The notes under the pieces: model-generated
Told to the model about the DNA's origin: nothing
Seen by the model: only the letters and a program-made list of their open reading frames with translations
Database searches by the model: none
In this document: positions 43,028-53,700 of the stretch, one piece after another
Layout: the number at the start of each line of letters is the position of its first letter
Numbering within the stretch: the first letter of the stretch is position 1
Program-made: the position numbers and the translations under genes
From: JAPLKB01 sp964429485
Lineage (GTDB): Bacteria > Desulfobacterota > Syntrophorhabdia > Syntrophorhabdales > Syntrophorhabdaceae
Assembly (NCBI GenBank): GCA_964429485.1
Contig: CAYSBW010000001.1
Coordinates: 62,001-126,000, forward strand
DNA: 64,000 nucleotides
Direction: 5' to 3'

Positions 43028-43423
43028 ATGAATCTCGGTGAATATTTTGAGAATGCAAAAGGGCGTGGAATACTTGCAACAGCAGATTCGGAGGGAATGG
43101 TAAATGCAGCTGTTTATTCAAGACCTCATTTTATCGATGACGAAACAATAGCATACATCATGACTGAACGTCTGACCCATGAAAATCTGAGTTTAAATCC
43201 TAATGCTGTATACATTTTTATTGAAGATAGTGAAAAAATTACTGGTAAAAGATTATACCTTTCTAAAATTAAAGAAGAAACAGACCCAGAGACCATTGCA
43301 AAAATAAGGTGGAGAAAATCATATGTAGTACCGGAAGATCAGAAAAATACAAAGAGGTATCTTGTTTATTTCCACATAGAAAAAGTGCTTCCACTGATAG
43401 GCGAGGAAGAAAGAGAGCTTTAA
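43028..43423 (+). CDS. Pyridoxamine 5'-phosphate oxidase-fold protein
   Basis: A 131-residue protein with the split beta-barrel of FMN-binding oxidases. Typical stretches are GRGILATADSEGMVNAAVYSRPHF, IAYIMTERLTHENLSLNPNAVY and KTIKEETDP-like turns, ending KRYLVYFHIEKVLPLIGEE. The protein is short and lacks recognisable substrate signatures, so it may bind FMN, heme or F420; the cofactor is not known. ATG 43028 is chosen over TTG 43025 because AGGAGG ends five bases upstream of the ATG. The gene lies between mnmE and greA. Confidence 0.82.
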   Translation: MNLGEYFENAKGRGILATADSEGMVNAAVYSRPHFIDDETIAYIMTERLTHENLSLNPNAVYIFIEDSEKITGKRLYLSKIKEETDPETIAKIRWRKSYVVPEDQKNTKRYLVYFHIEKVLPLIGEEEREL

Positions 43424-43490
43424 ACGTGTTGAAAGTTTGTATGAAACAGTGTTATTGTCTCATTACAAAAGGATTTTATCAGGAGTTGAT

Positions 43491-43955
43491 ATGAAATCAC
43501 CTATTACACGACAGGGCTATGAAAATTTAAAAAAGGAGCATGAGCACCTTCTTACTGTTAAAAGACCGAAAATTATCATTGCAATTGAAGAGGCAAGAGC
43601 TCATGGAGATATTTCTGAAAATGCTGAATTGGATGCAGCAAAGGAGGAATATCAGTTCCTTCAGAAAAAAATTGCCGAACTGGAAGTGATGATAACGACT
43701 TCTGAAGTTATGGATGTGAAAAATACTGATAACGAAAGCGTAGGCTTTGCATGTAATGTTACACTGATGAATCTGGATACTGAGGAAGAGGTTGTCTATC
43801 AGCTAGTAGGTCCCTATGAATCGGATATTGAAAAAGGGAAGATATCCATGAGTTCGCCTCTTGGAAGGGCATTAATGGGCAAATCAGTGGGAGATGAAGT
43901 GAATTTTTCTGCCCCTGGCGGCAAAAGAACTTACGAAATAATCAAAATAGCCTGA
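43491..43955 (+). CDS. greA: Transcription elongation factor GreA
   Basis: A 154-residue factor that rescues backtracked RNA polymerase. The N-terminal coiled coil includes ITRQGYENLKKEHEHL and the conserved AIEEARAHGDISENAELDAA tip, with the acidic residues that reach the active site. The C-terminal domain has SPLGRALMGKSVGDEV. ATG 43491 has AGGAG six bases upstream; an earlier in-frame ATG at 43437 lacks one and gives a non-family extension. Confidence 0.96.
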   Translation: MKSPITRQGYENLKKEHEHLLTVKRPKIIIAIEEARAHGDISENAELDAAKEEYQFLQKKIAELEVMITTSEVMDVKNTDNESVGFACNVTLMNLDTEEEVVYQLVGPYESDIEKGKISMSSPLGRALMGKSVGDEVNFSAPGGKRTYEIIKIA

Positions 43956-43964
43956 TGCATATAT

Positions 43965-45488
43965 ATGATATTCCTGCTGCTACATAAAGTTTTATCTGTG
44001 GCATTAGCTGTATTGTTATTCCTTGCTTTTGCCGGAATCATCAAATGTTTGAAATTATTTCTCATTCAAAAAAGAGTTAACAGAATCAAATTTATTTTTT
44101 TATTTTTTATCCTGTTTTTTGTGTATAATCCTCCGAATTCTTTTTCAGAGCAGGAGATAAAAAACAAATCTCCAGTCAATAATTTTAACTGTTTAAAAAC
44201 CGATTTGACGAAGAATCCTGACAATGGCAGATATACTCTTTCAATGATAATCGATTATGCCATAAAGAACAATCCTCGAATCAGGATAGCTGCAAAGGAT
44301 ATAGAAGCCGGGAAATACGGAATAGACTTTGCCAGGTCAGAGAGAATGCTAAAAATCGATGGTGGTAGTGGTATTACCATGTACAGATATGACATGCCTC
44401 TATATCCAATTGTCATAGAACCTCCTATAGGTCCCGGTACAGATTTCCCTTTGTTCAGAAGAACTATATTGGATGCAGGCTTTTCTTTCAAACTTCCTTT
44501 GTTCAGGGGTGGAAGGCTTTTCAGAGAAGTTAATATAGCTGAATTGAAAAAGTCCGCTGCTGAGGATATCTACAGAATGAATAAGCAGGAACTTATATAT
44601 AATATATCGAGTACATATTACAAGATTGCCCAGTTAGAAAAATTACTTGTTGTGAACGATGCATCCATAAAACAAATTGAGGCTCACAAGAGAAATGTTG
44701 AATTTTACCTGAAAGCAGGAGTTGTACCGAAACTTGATCTGCTTAAAACAGATGTTGAACTTGCTCATGCAATGGAAAGGAAACTTATTTCAGAAAACTA
44801 TCTTGACACTGCTTACGGGTTTCTGAAAACCCTGATGGGCATGGATGATATTGATATTAAAATAAAAATTATCAGTGAGGATGTTCAAAGGCGGACCTAT
44901 CCCGATCTTTCTGAGAGTATGGAGATGGCATTATCCTGTAGACCAGATTACAAAGCTATTGTCAAGAAAAGGATTATCAGTGAAGAGCGGGTAAAAATTG
45001 CCGAGGGAAGACGACTTCCTGATATTTCTCTAGCAGGTCAGTATGGAGGTGCGTCAGGTATTGATACCGGATTCAGGGAAAACTGGTATTATGGTCTGAG
45101 GTTGACTTTGCCTATTTTGGATGGTGGATCTATTAGGTCTGCGATAGAAAAGGAAAAGATTCAATTGGATAAGGCAAGAGAGGAGGAACGTTCTTTAAAG
45201 CACGTTATAGCCCGTGAAGTCAGAGATGCTTATCTCGGTATTTTAAACGCAGAGGAGAGAGTTGAAGTTGCTAATAAAGGGATAGAAAGTGCTGTAGAGA
45301 ACCTCAGAGTGGAGTTACTTAAATATGATACAGGTGCAGGTATGAGTCAGGATGTAATTGATGCGCAGACAGTTCTTTTAAGGGCTGAAACTGATCGTTT
45401 TCAAGCTATTTTTGACAGAGAAATTTCTGTTGCTTTTCTTATGAAGGCTATCGGCAAAGATGGTGATGGTGCTGGGGTGGAGAAATGA
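43965..45488 (+). CDS. TolC-family outer membrane efflux protein
   Basis: A TolC-type outer membrane channel of up to 507 residues. After a hydrophobic export segment (KFIFLFFILFFVYNPPNSFS) the mature part shows the family repeats: YTLSMIIDYAIKNNPRIRIA, KLPLFRGGRLFREVNIAELK, VDAELAHAMER-like helices, and a second half with RLTLPILDGGSIRSAIEKEK. The start is uncertain: from ATG 43965 a first hydrophobic segment precedes the export signal, so a later TTG (about 44050) may be used. The stop overlaps the HlyD gene by four bases. It is the outer part of the ABC exporter that follows. Confidence 0.87.
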   Translation: MIFLLLHKVLSVALAVLLFLAFAGIIKCLKLFLIQKRVNRIKFIFLFFILFFVYNPPNSFSEQEIKNKSPVNNFNCLKTDLTKNPDNGRYTLSMIIDYAIKNNPRIRIAAKDIEAGKYGIDFARSERMLKIDGGSGITMYRYDMPLYPIVIEPPIGPGTDFPLFRRTILDAGFSFKLPLFRGGRLFREVNIAELKKSAAEDIYRMNKQELIYNISSTYYKIAQLEKLLVVNDASIKQIEAHKRNVEFYLKAGVVPKLDLLKTDVELAHAMERKLISENYLDTAYGFLKTLMGMDDIDIKIKIISEDVQRRTYPDLSESMEMALSCRPDYKAIVKKRIISEERVKIAEGRRLPDISLAGQYGGASGIDTGFRENWYYGLRLTLPILDGGSIRSAIEKEKIQLDKAREEERSLKHVIAREVRDAYLGILNAEERVEVANKGIESAVENLRVELLKYDTGAGMSQDVIDAQTVLLRAETDRFQAIFDREISVAFLMKAIGKDGDGAGVEK

Positions 45489-46480
45489 AAAAAAAGGTGT
45501 TTTTGATAGCATTAATTTTAATTTTCATGTGTACGGCAGCTATTATAACGTATAATATGAAAAATAAAAAAAATAATAGAGAGATGCTTCTTTCCGGTAA
45601 CATTGAAGTAACTGAAGCAAATATAGGTTTTAAAATACCCGGCAGAGTTATAGAACGTATTGTGGATGAAGGTGATACAGTTAAAGAGGGTGATCTGCTT
45701 GCAAAAATTGACGATTCTGAAATTACTTTCATGGTATCCCAGGGAAAGGCCTTTCTGGAAGAAGCCAGGGCAAAGCTTGCTGAGATGTCAGCCGGTTCAA
45801 GATTCCAGGAGATTGAACTTGCCAGAGCTCAGGCGAAGGCTCAAGAAGCAGAACTTGAAAAAACTAAAAATGATTATGAAAGAGCAGAGATACTTTACAA
45901 AAACGGAGCAATATCAGCATCATCCTTTGACGCTGCAAAAAGTGCTTATGATGCCCGTAAGGCTCTTCACAGAAGTTCTCTTGAGTCATTAAGCCTTGTA
46001 AGAGAAGGGCCGAGAAAAGAAGAAATCACCATTGTTGGCCAGAAAGTCAAACAGGCTGAAGCAGCTCTTGCTGTTTCAGAACAGAGATTGAAGGATACAA
46101 TCATATATGCACCTATGGATGGAGTTGTGTTGAAAAAACATGTAGAAGTCGGTGAAACCATTGCTTCGGGAATACCTGTTGTAACTATAGGTGATCTTGG
46201 AAATCCATGGGTTAAGGTATATGTAAAGGAGGACATGCTTGGATGGATAAGGCTTGGACAGAAAACAAAAATAACAGTAGATACCTTTAAAGGGAAAGTA
46301 TATGAAGGTGTTGTTTCTTTTATATCATCAGAAGCAGAATTTACTCCTAAGAATGTTCAGACTCGGGAGGAAAGGGTCAAACTCGTCTTTGGTGTTAAAA
46401 TCAAAGTAAAAAACATAAATAATGAATTGAAGCCGGGGATGCCGGCAGATGTCAGGATTGATTTAAGGCATGAAAATTAA
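45485..46480 (+). CDS. HlyD/EmrA-type membrane fusion protein of an ABC exporter
   Basis: A 331-residue adaptor with one N-terminal membrane helix (residues 4-22). The lipoyl half-motif NIGFKIPGRVIERIVDEGDT is followed by a long helical hairpin (AGSRFQEIELARAQAKAQEA) and the second half-motif DTIIYAPMDGVVLKKHVEVG. The beta-barrel part follows (VKVYVKEDMLGWIRLGQK) with NELKPGMPADVRIDL at the end. The layout matches YbhG/YhiI-type adaptors that work with two-ATPase ABC exporters. It couples the inner-membrane ABC part to the upstream TolC protein. Confidence 0.93.
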   Translation: MKKKVFLIALILIFMCTAAIITYNMKNKKNNREMLLSGNIEVTEANIGFKIPGRVIERIVDEGDTVKEGDLLAKIDDSEITFMVSQGKAFLEEARAKLAEMSAGSRFQEIELARAQAKAQEAELEKTKNDYERAEILYKNGAISASSFDAAKSAYDARKALHRSSLESLSLVREGPRKEEITIVGQKVKQAEAALAVSEQRLKDTIIYAPMDGVVLKKHVEVGETIASGIPVVTIGDLGNPWVKVYVKEDMLGWIRLGQKTKITVDTFKGKVYEGVVSFISSEAEFTPKNVQTREERVKLVFGVKIKVKNINNELKPGMPADVRIDLRHEN

Positions 46481-46524
46481 TCAATTTGAATTCCATCAGT
46501 ATTTTTTTTGATGTGAGGATCCTG

Positions 46525-47439
46525 TTGAGTGATATTGCCATAAAAATAGAAAATCTCACCAAAATCTTTGGTAATAATGTTGTTGTTGATAACCTTAGCA
46601 TTGAAATAAGAAAAGGCGAGCTCTTTGGTCTTGTCGGTCCTGATGGAGCAGGGAAAACAACAATCATGAGAATTCTAACTGCTATTATGGAGCCTACCTC
46701 AGGCGATGCCTTGATTTCCTCACGTTCTATTCTTACAGCAGGTGAAGAAATTAAAGAAAATATAGGTTATATGGCTCAACGGTTTGGCCTTTATGAAGAT
46801 CTTACTGTAATGGAGAATATTATTTTTTATGCAGACCTCTATAATGTTCCTGAATGTGAAAGGGCTTCAAGAATTGAAAGACTCCTCGGATTCAGCAATC
46901 TTACTCCTTTTAAGAAAAGACTTGCAGGGAATCTGTCAGGAGGCATGAAGCAGAAACTCGGACTTGTCTGTGCCCTCATCCACACCCCTGATATTCTTTT
47001 TCTTGATGAACCTACAAATGGTGTTGATCCGGTATCGCGACGGGATTTCTGGAAGATACTCTACGATCTTCTGAAAGAACATGTAACGATCTTTGTTTCA
47101 ACTGCATATCTTGATGAGGCTGAAAGGTGTACAGAAATAGGACTTTTGTACAAAGGAAAACTCCTTGCAAAGGATAAACCTTCTGAAATTAAAAAAACTA
47201 TTAAATTTCCCATGCTGGAGTTGTGGAGTGATAATGCCCACAATGCAAGGGAAATAGCTTTATCAGTAAAAGGTGTAAAGAACATAAGTATATATGGCGA
47301 CAGACTCCACATCACCCTTATGGAACAGGATATAATTACAGAAATTGTTGAGAAATTAAGAATGGAAGGTATTGAAGTGAAGGATTACAGGGAGATATTG
47401 CCTTCTTTAGAGGATGTTTTTATTTCAATGGTTTCCTGA
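46525..47439 (+). CDS. ABC exporter ATP-binding protein 1
   Basis: A 304-residue ATPase. Walker A is GPDGAGKTT; the ABC signature is LSGGMKQKL; Walker B is DILFLDEPTNGVDP; the H-loop region is VSTAYLDEAERC, where Tyr replaces the usual His, so the switch histidine appears to be missing. A regulatory C-terminal tail follows (EIVEKLRMEGIEVKDYREI). The TTG at 46525 is chosen because GTGAGGA lies six bases upstream and the domain starts right after it; an earlier TTG (46486) would add a non-family extension. It pairs with the next gene's ATPase, as in YbhF/YhiH-type systems where both halves are in one chain. Confidence 0.9.
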   Translation: MSDIAIKIENLTKIFGNNVVVDNLSIEIRKGELFGLVGPDGAGKTTIMRILTAIMEPTSGDALISSRSILTAGEEIKENIGYMAQRFGLYEDLTVMENIIFYADLYNVPECERASRIERLLGFSNLTPFKKRLAGNLSGGMKQKLGLVCALIHTPDILFLDEPTNGVDPVSRRDFWKILYDLLKEHVTIFVSTAYLDEAERCTEIGLLYKGKLLAKDKPSEIKKTIKFPMLELWSDNAHNAREIALSVKGVKNISIYGDRLHITLMEQDIITEIVEKLRMEGIEVKDYREILPSLEDVFISMVS

Positions 47440-47469
47440 GAGAATCAGTGAATAGCGTGGTTGATCAAT

Positions 47470-48408
47470 ATGAAAAAAGGTAAGGCAACATATGATTGTG
47501 CAGTAAGTGTCGAAAATCTGACAAGAAGATTCGGGGATTTTGTTGCAGTAGATAATGTAGATTTGAAAATTCCAAGGGGGGAGATTTATGGATTTCTTGG
47601 ACCTAACGGTGCAGGTAAATCCACCACTATACGTATGCTTTGTGGACTCCTTGTTCCTACTGAAGGAAAAGGGACGGTTGCGGGATATGATATTCTGTCC
47701 AGGTCAGATGATATAAAAAATAATATAGGTTATATGTCACAGAAATTTTCCCTCTATGATGACCTTACAATAGATGAAAATATAGATTTTTTTAGTGGCA
47801 TTTATGGTGTTTACAGAGAGAAGAAGGGGGAAAGAAAAGAATTTATACTTGAAATGGCAGGACTTGTTGACAGAAGAAAGACTATTACCAGAGAACTCCC
47901 AGGAGGATTCAAGCAGAGACTTGCCCTTGGTTGTGCAATACTCCATGAACCCCCAATACTTTTTCTGGATGAGCCTACATCAGGTGTTGATCCGGTATCA
48001 CGTCGGAGTTTTTGGGAGATGATCAACGGGATGTCAAAAGCCGGTACTACTGTATTTGTTACAACTCACTATATGGATGAGGCTGAATACTGTCACAGGC
48101 TCGGATTGATTTACAGAGGAAAACTTATAGCCCAGGGCAAACCTTCCGAGTTAAAAGGAAGGTACATGACAATGGATGTTCTGGAGATAGAAGTGTTAAA
48201 AGTTGTGGAAGCAATGAAAATATTGGAAAAGAATGGTTTTCAGGCTGCTATCTTTGGCAGTTCACTCCATGCTGTAGTAGAAAATGCAGTTGATACAATT
48301 CCATGTATTGAAGATCTGTTTCACAGGTATAACATTTCGTTAATCAGTATAAAAAAGATCATTCCCTCATTGGAAGATGTTTTTGTTACACTTGTAGAGG
48401 TAGCCTGA
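47470..48408 (+). CDS. ABC exporter ATP-binding protein 2
   Basis: A 312-residue ATPase. Walker A is GPNGAGKSTT; Walker B is ILFLDEPTSGVDP; the H-loop is VTTHYMDEAEYC with the catalytic His present. The signature motif reads LPGGFKQRL instead of LSGGxxQR. Since the first ATPase has a normal signature but lacks the H-loop histidine, the two probably form an asymmetric pair with one active site. The C-terminal extension (IKKIIPSLEDVFVTLVE) matches that of ATPase 1 (LPSLEDVFISMVS). The two genes look like a split, duplicated YbhF. ATG 47470 has no strong ribosome site. Confidence 0.9.
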   Translation: MKKGKATYDCAVSVENLTRRFGDFVAVDNVDLKIPRGEIYGFLGPNGAGKSTTIRMLCGLLVPTEGKGTVAGYDILSRSDDIKNNIGYMSQKFSLYDDLTIDENIDFFSGIYGVYREKKGERKEFILEMAGLVDRRKTITRELPGGFKQRLALGCAILHEPPILFLDEPTSGVDPVSRRSFWEMINGMSKAGTTVFVTTHYMDEAEYCHRLGLIYRGKLIAQGKPSELKGRYMTMDVLEIEVLKVVEAMKILEKNGFQAAIFGSSLHAVVENAVDTIPCIEDLFHRYNISLISIKKIIPSLEDVFVTLVEVA

Positions 48409-48511
48409 TGTTGTTCTATCCTGTTTTGTCTCTGTATTTGTATACTTGTTCCCCTCCTGTGTTTTTGCGGCATGGTCTGACACCTGAAATTATATCAAAG
48501 ATCGATATAAT

Positions 48512-49621
48512 ATGAAATTATTGCGAATAAAGGCAATAGCAAAAAAAGAGATAATCCAGATATGGCGTGATCCCATGAGTCTTGCAATGGCTTTTTTAAT
48601 GCCCGTAATGCTCCTTTTTATCTTTGGTTATGCTATTTCTCTTGATGTTGACAGGATCAGTACCGTAATCTACGATCTTGATAAAAGCAGCACAAGCCGT
48701 GAATTTATCAGGAAATTCAAGGAATCAGGTTATTTTTCAATTAAAGGCCATGCGGAAAAAGTAAGCGAAATTGATAAATATCTTGATTCCGGGGAAGCCC
48801 GAACAGCAATATATATACCTGAAGATTTTTCAAAAAAAATAAGAACGAGCAGGGATGCCAATATCCAGATAATTGTTGATGGCAGCGATTCAAATACAGC
48901 AACTATTGCGCTGAACTATGCAACTGTTATATCGGATATGTTTATCACAGATCTTTCAGGGGCTCGAATAATACCACTCATTGATGCTCGTACGAGAGTC
49001 TGGTATAACCCTGAACTTAAATCAAGGAATTTTATCATACCAGGTCTCATTGCCGTCATAATGTCCATCATAGCAGCGCTACTTACATCTCTTACCATAG
49101 CAAGAGAATGGGAGAGGGGCACCATGGAACAGCTTATAACAACACCCGTGAAAACGCCTGAACTGATAACGGGGAAACTGATACCTTATTTTCTTATCGG
49201 TTTTATCGACATGGTTTTGTCAATTCTTATTGTTATATATCTTTTTAATGTGTCGCTTAAAGGTAATGTTTTGCTTCTTATGATCCTGTCAGGTATATTT
49301 CTTTTCGGCGGGTTAAGCCTTGGCATTCTTATTTCTATTATTACAAAATCACAGATTGTTGCATGCCAGGTATCTCTTATTGTCTCCTATTTACCTGCCC
49401 TGCTTTTGTCAGGTTTTATGTTTTCCATATATAATATGCCAAAACCCCTTCAGTTTATTACGTACATTATTCCGGCCAGATATTTTGTTACCATCCTGAA
49501 AGGAATATTCCTCAAAGGAAATACCATATCCTCTCTGTTTCTTGAGACATTACTACTAACTGTTTTTGGTATCGCAGCATTCGTTCTTTCTGTTAAGAGA
49601 TTTAAAAAGAGGATAGAATAA
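48512..49621 (+). CDS. ABC-2 type permease 1 (YbhS/YbhR-like)
   Basis: A 369-residue inner-membrane permease. One N-terminal helix (MAFLMPVMLLFIFGYAISL) is followed by a periplasmic domain of about 140 residues (VDRISTVIYDLDKSSTSREF; ARTAIYIPEDFSKKI). Five C-terminal helices follow, with the conserved REWERGTMEQLITTPVKTPEL loop. About 100 bases of AT-rich DNA lie between it and ATPase 2. It forms a heterodimeric channel with permease 2. Confidence 0.93.
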   Translation: MKLLRIKAIAKKEIIQIWRDPMSLAMAFLMPVMLLFIFGYAISLDVDRISTVIYDLDKSSTSREFIRKFKESGYFSIKGHAEKVSEIDKYLDSGEARTAIYIPEDFSKKIRTSRDANIQIIVDGSDSNTATIALNYATVISDMFITDLSGARIIPLIDARTRVWYNPELKSRNFIIPGLIAVIMSIIAALLTSLTIAREWERGTMEQLITTPVKTPELITGKLIPYFLIGFIDMVLSILIVIYLFNVSLKGNVLLLMILSGIFLFGGLSLGILISIITKSQIVACQVSLIVSYLPALLLSGFMFSIYNMPKPLQFITYIIPARYFVTILKGIFLKGNTISSLFLETLLLTVFGIAAFVLSVKRFKKRIE

Positions 49622-49624
49622 AAA

Positions 49625-50734
49625 ATGTTTCAGCGTATAAAACAGATGGTTATAAAGGAGTTTATCCATATTTTCAGAGACAGACGCATGAAGGCTGTCA
49701 TTTTTATAACTCCCTTAGCGCAATTAATTATTTTTGGTTATGCTGTTACGACAGATGTCAATACCATACGTACTGCAATATACGATCTTGATAAATCATA
49801 TGAAAGCCGTGAGCTTATAAGAAGGTTTAGCAGTTCCGGATATTTTACCCTTGATTACTATATTTCTTCCAATACGGCTATTCAGGATTTGTTTGACAGT
49901 GGAAAAATTACAACAGCCATCCAGATAAACTCAAATTTTTCTTCGGATTTGAAAAGGGGAAGGCAGACGGAAATACAGGTTCTTGTTGATGGAGCTGACT
50001 CCAATACAGCCCTTGTGGCCATGGGGTATGCAAACAGGATTATAATGAAATATTCAAATGATCTTTATATCAACAGGGCTATATCAAGACCGGTCAGGCT
50101 TGAAGTCAGTGCAAGGGCATGGTATAACCCGGACCTTGCAAGCAGGAATTACAACGTTCCTGGAGTCATAGCCATTATGATAATGCTGATATGTCTTCTT
50201 CTTACTGCGATGGCCATAGTGCGGGAAAGGGAAATGGGTACCATGGAACAGCTCATGGTAACACCCCTGAAACCAGTAGAACTTATACTCGGCAAAACTA
50301 TCCCTTTTGCACTTATAGGCTTTTTTGACATGTTTCTTACAACAGCAGTGGGTACATTATGGTTTTCCATACCTGTAACAGGATCGCTTTTACTACTTTT
50401 CTTCTGTACTGCTATTTATCTTCTTTCAGTTCTCGGTATAGGACTTTTTATATCTACAATATCCAAAACACAGCAGCAGGCCATGATGGCTACATTTCTT
50501 TTTTTTGCACCGGCAGTGCTTCTGTCAGGACTTATGTTTCCAATTGAGAATATGCCTTTGGCTGTCCAATATGGCACTTATCTGAATCCCCTGAGATATT
50601 TTCTTGTTATAATAAGAGGAATATTCCTGAAAGGAAACGGGATGTATATCCTATGGCCTCAAATGCTCGGACTTTTTGTGCTCGGGATTTTTGTAATGAC
50701 CATGAGTTCTTTGAGATTTAAAAAAAGAATGTAA
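49625..50734 (+). CDS. ABC-2 type permease 2 (YbhR/YbhS-like)
   Basis: A 369-residue permease of the same length and layout as permease 1 and clearly similar along its whole length (TAIYDLDKSYESRELIRRF against TVIYDLDKSSTSREFIRKF; REREMGTMEQLMVTPLKP against REWERGTMEQLITTPVKT). The pair arose by duplication. It begins three bases after the permease 1 stop and ends the exporter cluster. Substrate unknown; related systems export drugs or cations. Confidence 0.93.
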   Translation: MFQRIKQMVIKEFIHIFRDRRMKAVIFITPLAQLIIFGYAVTTDVNTIRTAIYDLDKSYESRELIRRFSSSGYFTLDYYISSNTAIQDLFDSGKITTAIQINSNFSSDLKRGRQTEIQVLVDGADSNTALVAMGYANRIIMKYSNDLYINRAISRPVRLEVSARAWYNPDLASRNYNVPGVIAIMIMLICLLLTAMAIVREREMGTMEQLMVTPLKPVELILGKTIPFALIGFFDMFLTTAVGTLWFSIPVTGSLLLLFFCTAIYLLSVLGIGLFISTISKTQQQAMMATFLFFAPAVLLSGLMFPIENMPLAVQYGTYLNPLRYFLVIIRGIFLKGNGMYILWPQMLGLFVLGIFVMTMSSLRFKKRM

Positions 50735-50771
50735 CAATCCCGTTTACTGCTTAACATTATTCTGTTTTATG

Positions 50772-53700
50772 TCAATTTACTTTTATGTAATAATCCTGGA
50801 GTGCCTTTACCTGGATGCCACCTTTTCTTATGTGTTCTATTGCATTAACCATGGCCTGTGCTCCGGAAAGTGTTGTTGTATAGGGAATCCTGTACTGGAC
50901 TGTGCTTGCCCGTATATTTACTTCATCCTGCATGGGATGCCTGCCGCTAGGAGTATTGATAATGAATTGAAGTTCGCCATTTTTGATCATGTCAACTATA
51001 TGAGGTCTTCCTTCAGAGATTTTATTGACAAAAGTTATATAGATACCATTATTTGCTAGAACTTTCCCCGTTCCTTTTGTGGCGAATATTTTAAAGCCAA
51101 GGTCTGAGAGCTTTTTTGCTATGAATACTACATTCCTCTTGTCCTTGTTTTTTACACTAAGGAGAACATTCCCGGAAGCCGGAAGATTTTGTCCTGCACC
51201 AAGTTGTGCTTTGAGAAAAGCAGCTCCGAAACTCATGTCAATGCCCATAACTTCACCGGTAGATTTCATTTCCGGCCCCAGAATTGTGTCAACTCCATAA
51301 AATTTATTAAAAGGAAAGACAGATTCTTTAACAGCCACATGGTTTACTTTAATTTCCTTATGCATTCCGAGATCTTTCAGTTTCAGACCTACCATGACTT
51401 TAACAGCTATTTTAGCCCATTGGACACCAGTGGCTTTGCTGACAAAGGGAATGGTCCTGCTTGCACGTGGATTTACTTCGAGCACATAAACTTCGTCATT
51501 TTTTACAGCATACTGGATGTTCATAAGGCCTATGACATTGAGTTCTTTTGCAAGCATATATGTATATGTTTTTATTTTATCTATTACTCCGTCATCAAGA
51601 GAATAGGGAGGCAGTGCACATGCGCTGTCTCCTGAATGGATGCCGGCTTCTTCAATATGTTCCATAATTCCTGCAACTATGCAGGTTTCTCCGTCTGCAA
51701 CAGCATCAACATCTATTTCAATTGCATCTTCAATAAATTTGTCTATAAGGATCGGTCTGTCAGGTGATGCCTCCGCTGCTTTTTCCATGAAACCCATCAA
51801 ATCATTGTCTGTATATACGATTTCCATGGCTCTGCCTCCAAGCACATAGGAGGGACGGACAACAACAGGATAGCCTATTGTTTTTGCAATTTCTTTCGCC
51901 TCTTGAAAGGATGTGGCTATGCCATTTTCAGGTTGCTTCAGGTTAAGTTTTTGAATCAGTGACTTGAACTTGTCCCTGTTTTCTGCAATGTCAATACTTT
52001 CCGGTGTTGTTCCTATGATTGGTATACCATATTCCTGCAATGATTCTGCAAGATTGAGGGGAGTTTGCCCGCCAAACTGGACAACTACTCCATCAGGCCT
52101 TTCACGTTCTGCAATGTCAAGAACATTCTCAAATGTAAGGGGTTCAAAATATAATTTATCAGATGTATCGTAGTCAGTGCTTACTGTTTCCGGGTTGCTG
52201 TTGACCATTATGGTTTCGTAACCCAGAGTGCTTAGTGCAAAAGCAGCATGAACACAACAGTAGTCAAATTCTATTCCCTGACCGATCCTGTTGGGCCCGC
52301 CCCCGAGTATCATAATCTTTTTTTTGTCAGAAATCCGTGATTCGTCTTCAGTTTCATAAGTTGAGTAATAGTATGGCGTATATGCTTCAAATTCAGCGGC
52401 ACAGGTGTCAACAAGCTTGAAAACGCTTTTAATTCCCATTTTAAGCCTTGTTGCGCGGATTTTATTCTCATCTTTTTTGATGAGTGAACCTATCTGTCTG
52501 TCTGAGAATCCAAGTTTTTTTGCCTGTAACATCAGCTCTTTAGACAATTTGTTTTTTCCTGCTATTTTATTTTCAAATTGGACAATCTCTTCCACATTTT
52601 TCAGAAACCACCTGTCTATACAGGTGAGCTCATAAATTTCATTTATATTCATACCGTTCTTTAATGCCTGGCGAATATAAAAGATCCTGTCCTTATTCGG
52701 GGTAATCAGTTTTTGTTTTACAAACAAAGGATCATTCAGGCCCTGGAGTCTTTTGTCAATAATTCCATGAACACCGGTTTCGAGAGATCTGAATCCTTTT
52801 TGCAGAGCCTCCTTGAATGTTCTTCCAATTGCCATTGCTTCACCTACAGATTTCATCTGTACAGTAAGAGTTTCATCTGCACCTTTAAATTTTTCAAAGG
52901 TAAACCTTGGAATTTTTACTACACAGTAATCTATAGTGGGTTCGAAGGATGCGGGAGTCTTTTTTGTTATATCATTTGGAATTTCATCAAGACTGTATCC
53001 TACTGCGAGTTTTGCAGCAATTTTTGCTATAGGGAAACCTGTTGCCTTTGACGCAAGGGCTGAACTCCTTGAAACTCTGGGGTTCATCTCAATAATGGTC
53101 ATTCTGCCTGTATCGGGGTTTACAGCAAACTGGATATTTGAACCTCCTGTTTCAACACCCACTTCCCTTATTATCTTAATAGCAGCATCCCGCATAGCCT
53201 GGTATTCCTTGTCAGTTAGAGTCTGTGCCGGAGCTACAGTGATACTGTCGCCTGTATGTACTCCCATTGCATCAAAATTTTCAATTGAACAAATGATTAC
53301 AACATTGTCTTTTTTATCCCTCATCACCTCAAGTTCATATTCCTTCCAGCCGATTACAGATTCTTCAATCAGGATTTCTGTGGTCATACTGCTTTCAAGG
53401 CCCCTTAATGCAAGGGTTTTAAATTCTTCTACATTATAGGCAATTGATGCTCCTGTTCCTCCAAGAGTGTAGCTCGGTCTTATGATCAGAGGGAAACCGG
53501 TTTTTTTTGCTATTTCTCCTGCTACCTCCATGTTATGGGCAAGGCCGCTTCGAGGTACGTCGAGACCTATTTTTTCCATGGCAGCTTTAAACTCTTCCCT
53601 GTCCTCGGCTTTTTTGATAGCTTTGTAATCTGCGCCTATCAGCTCCACATCATATTTATCAAGGATGCCCTTTTCCGAAATAATTGTTGCAAGATTGAGG

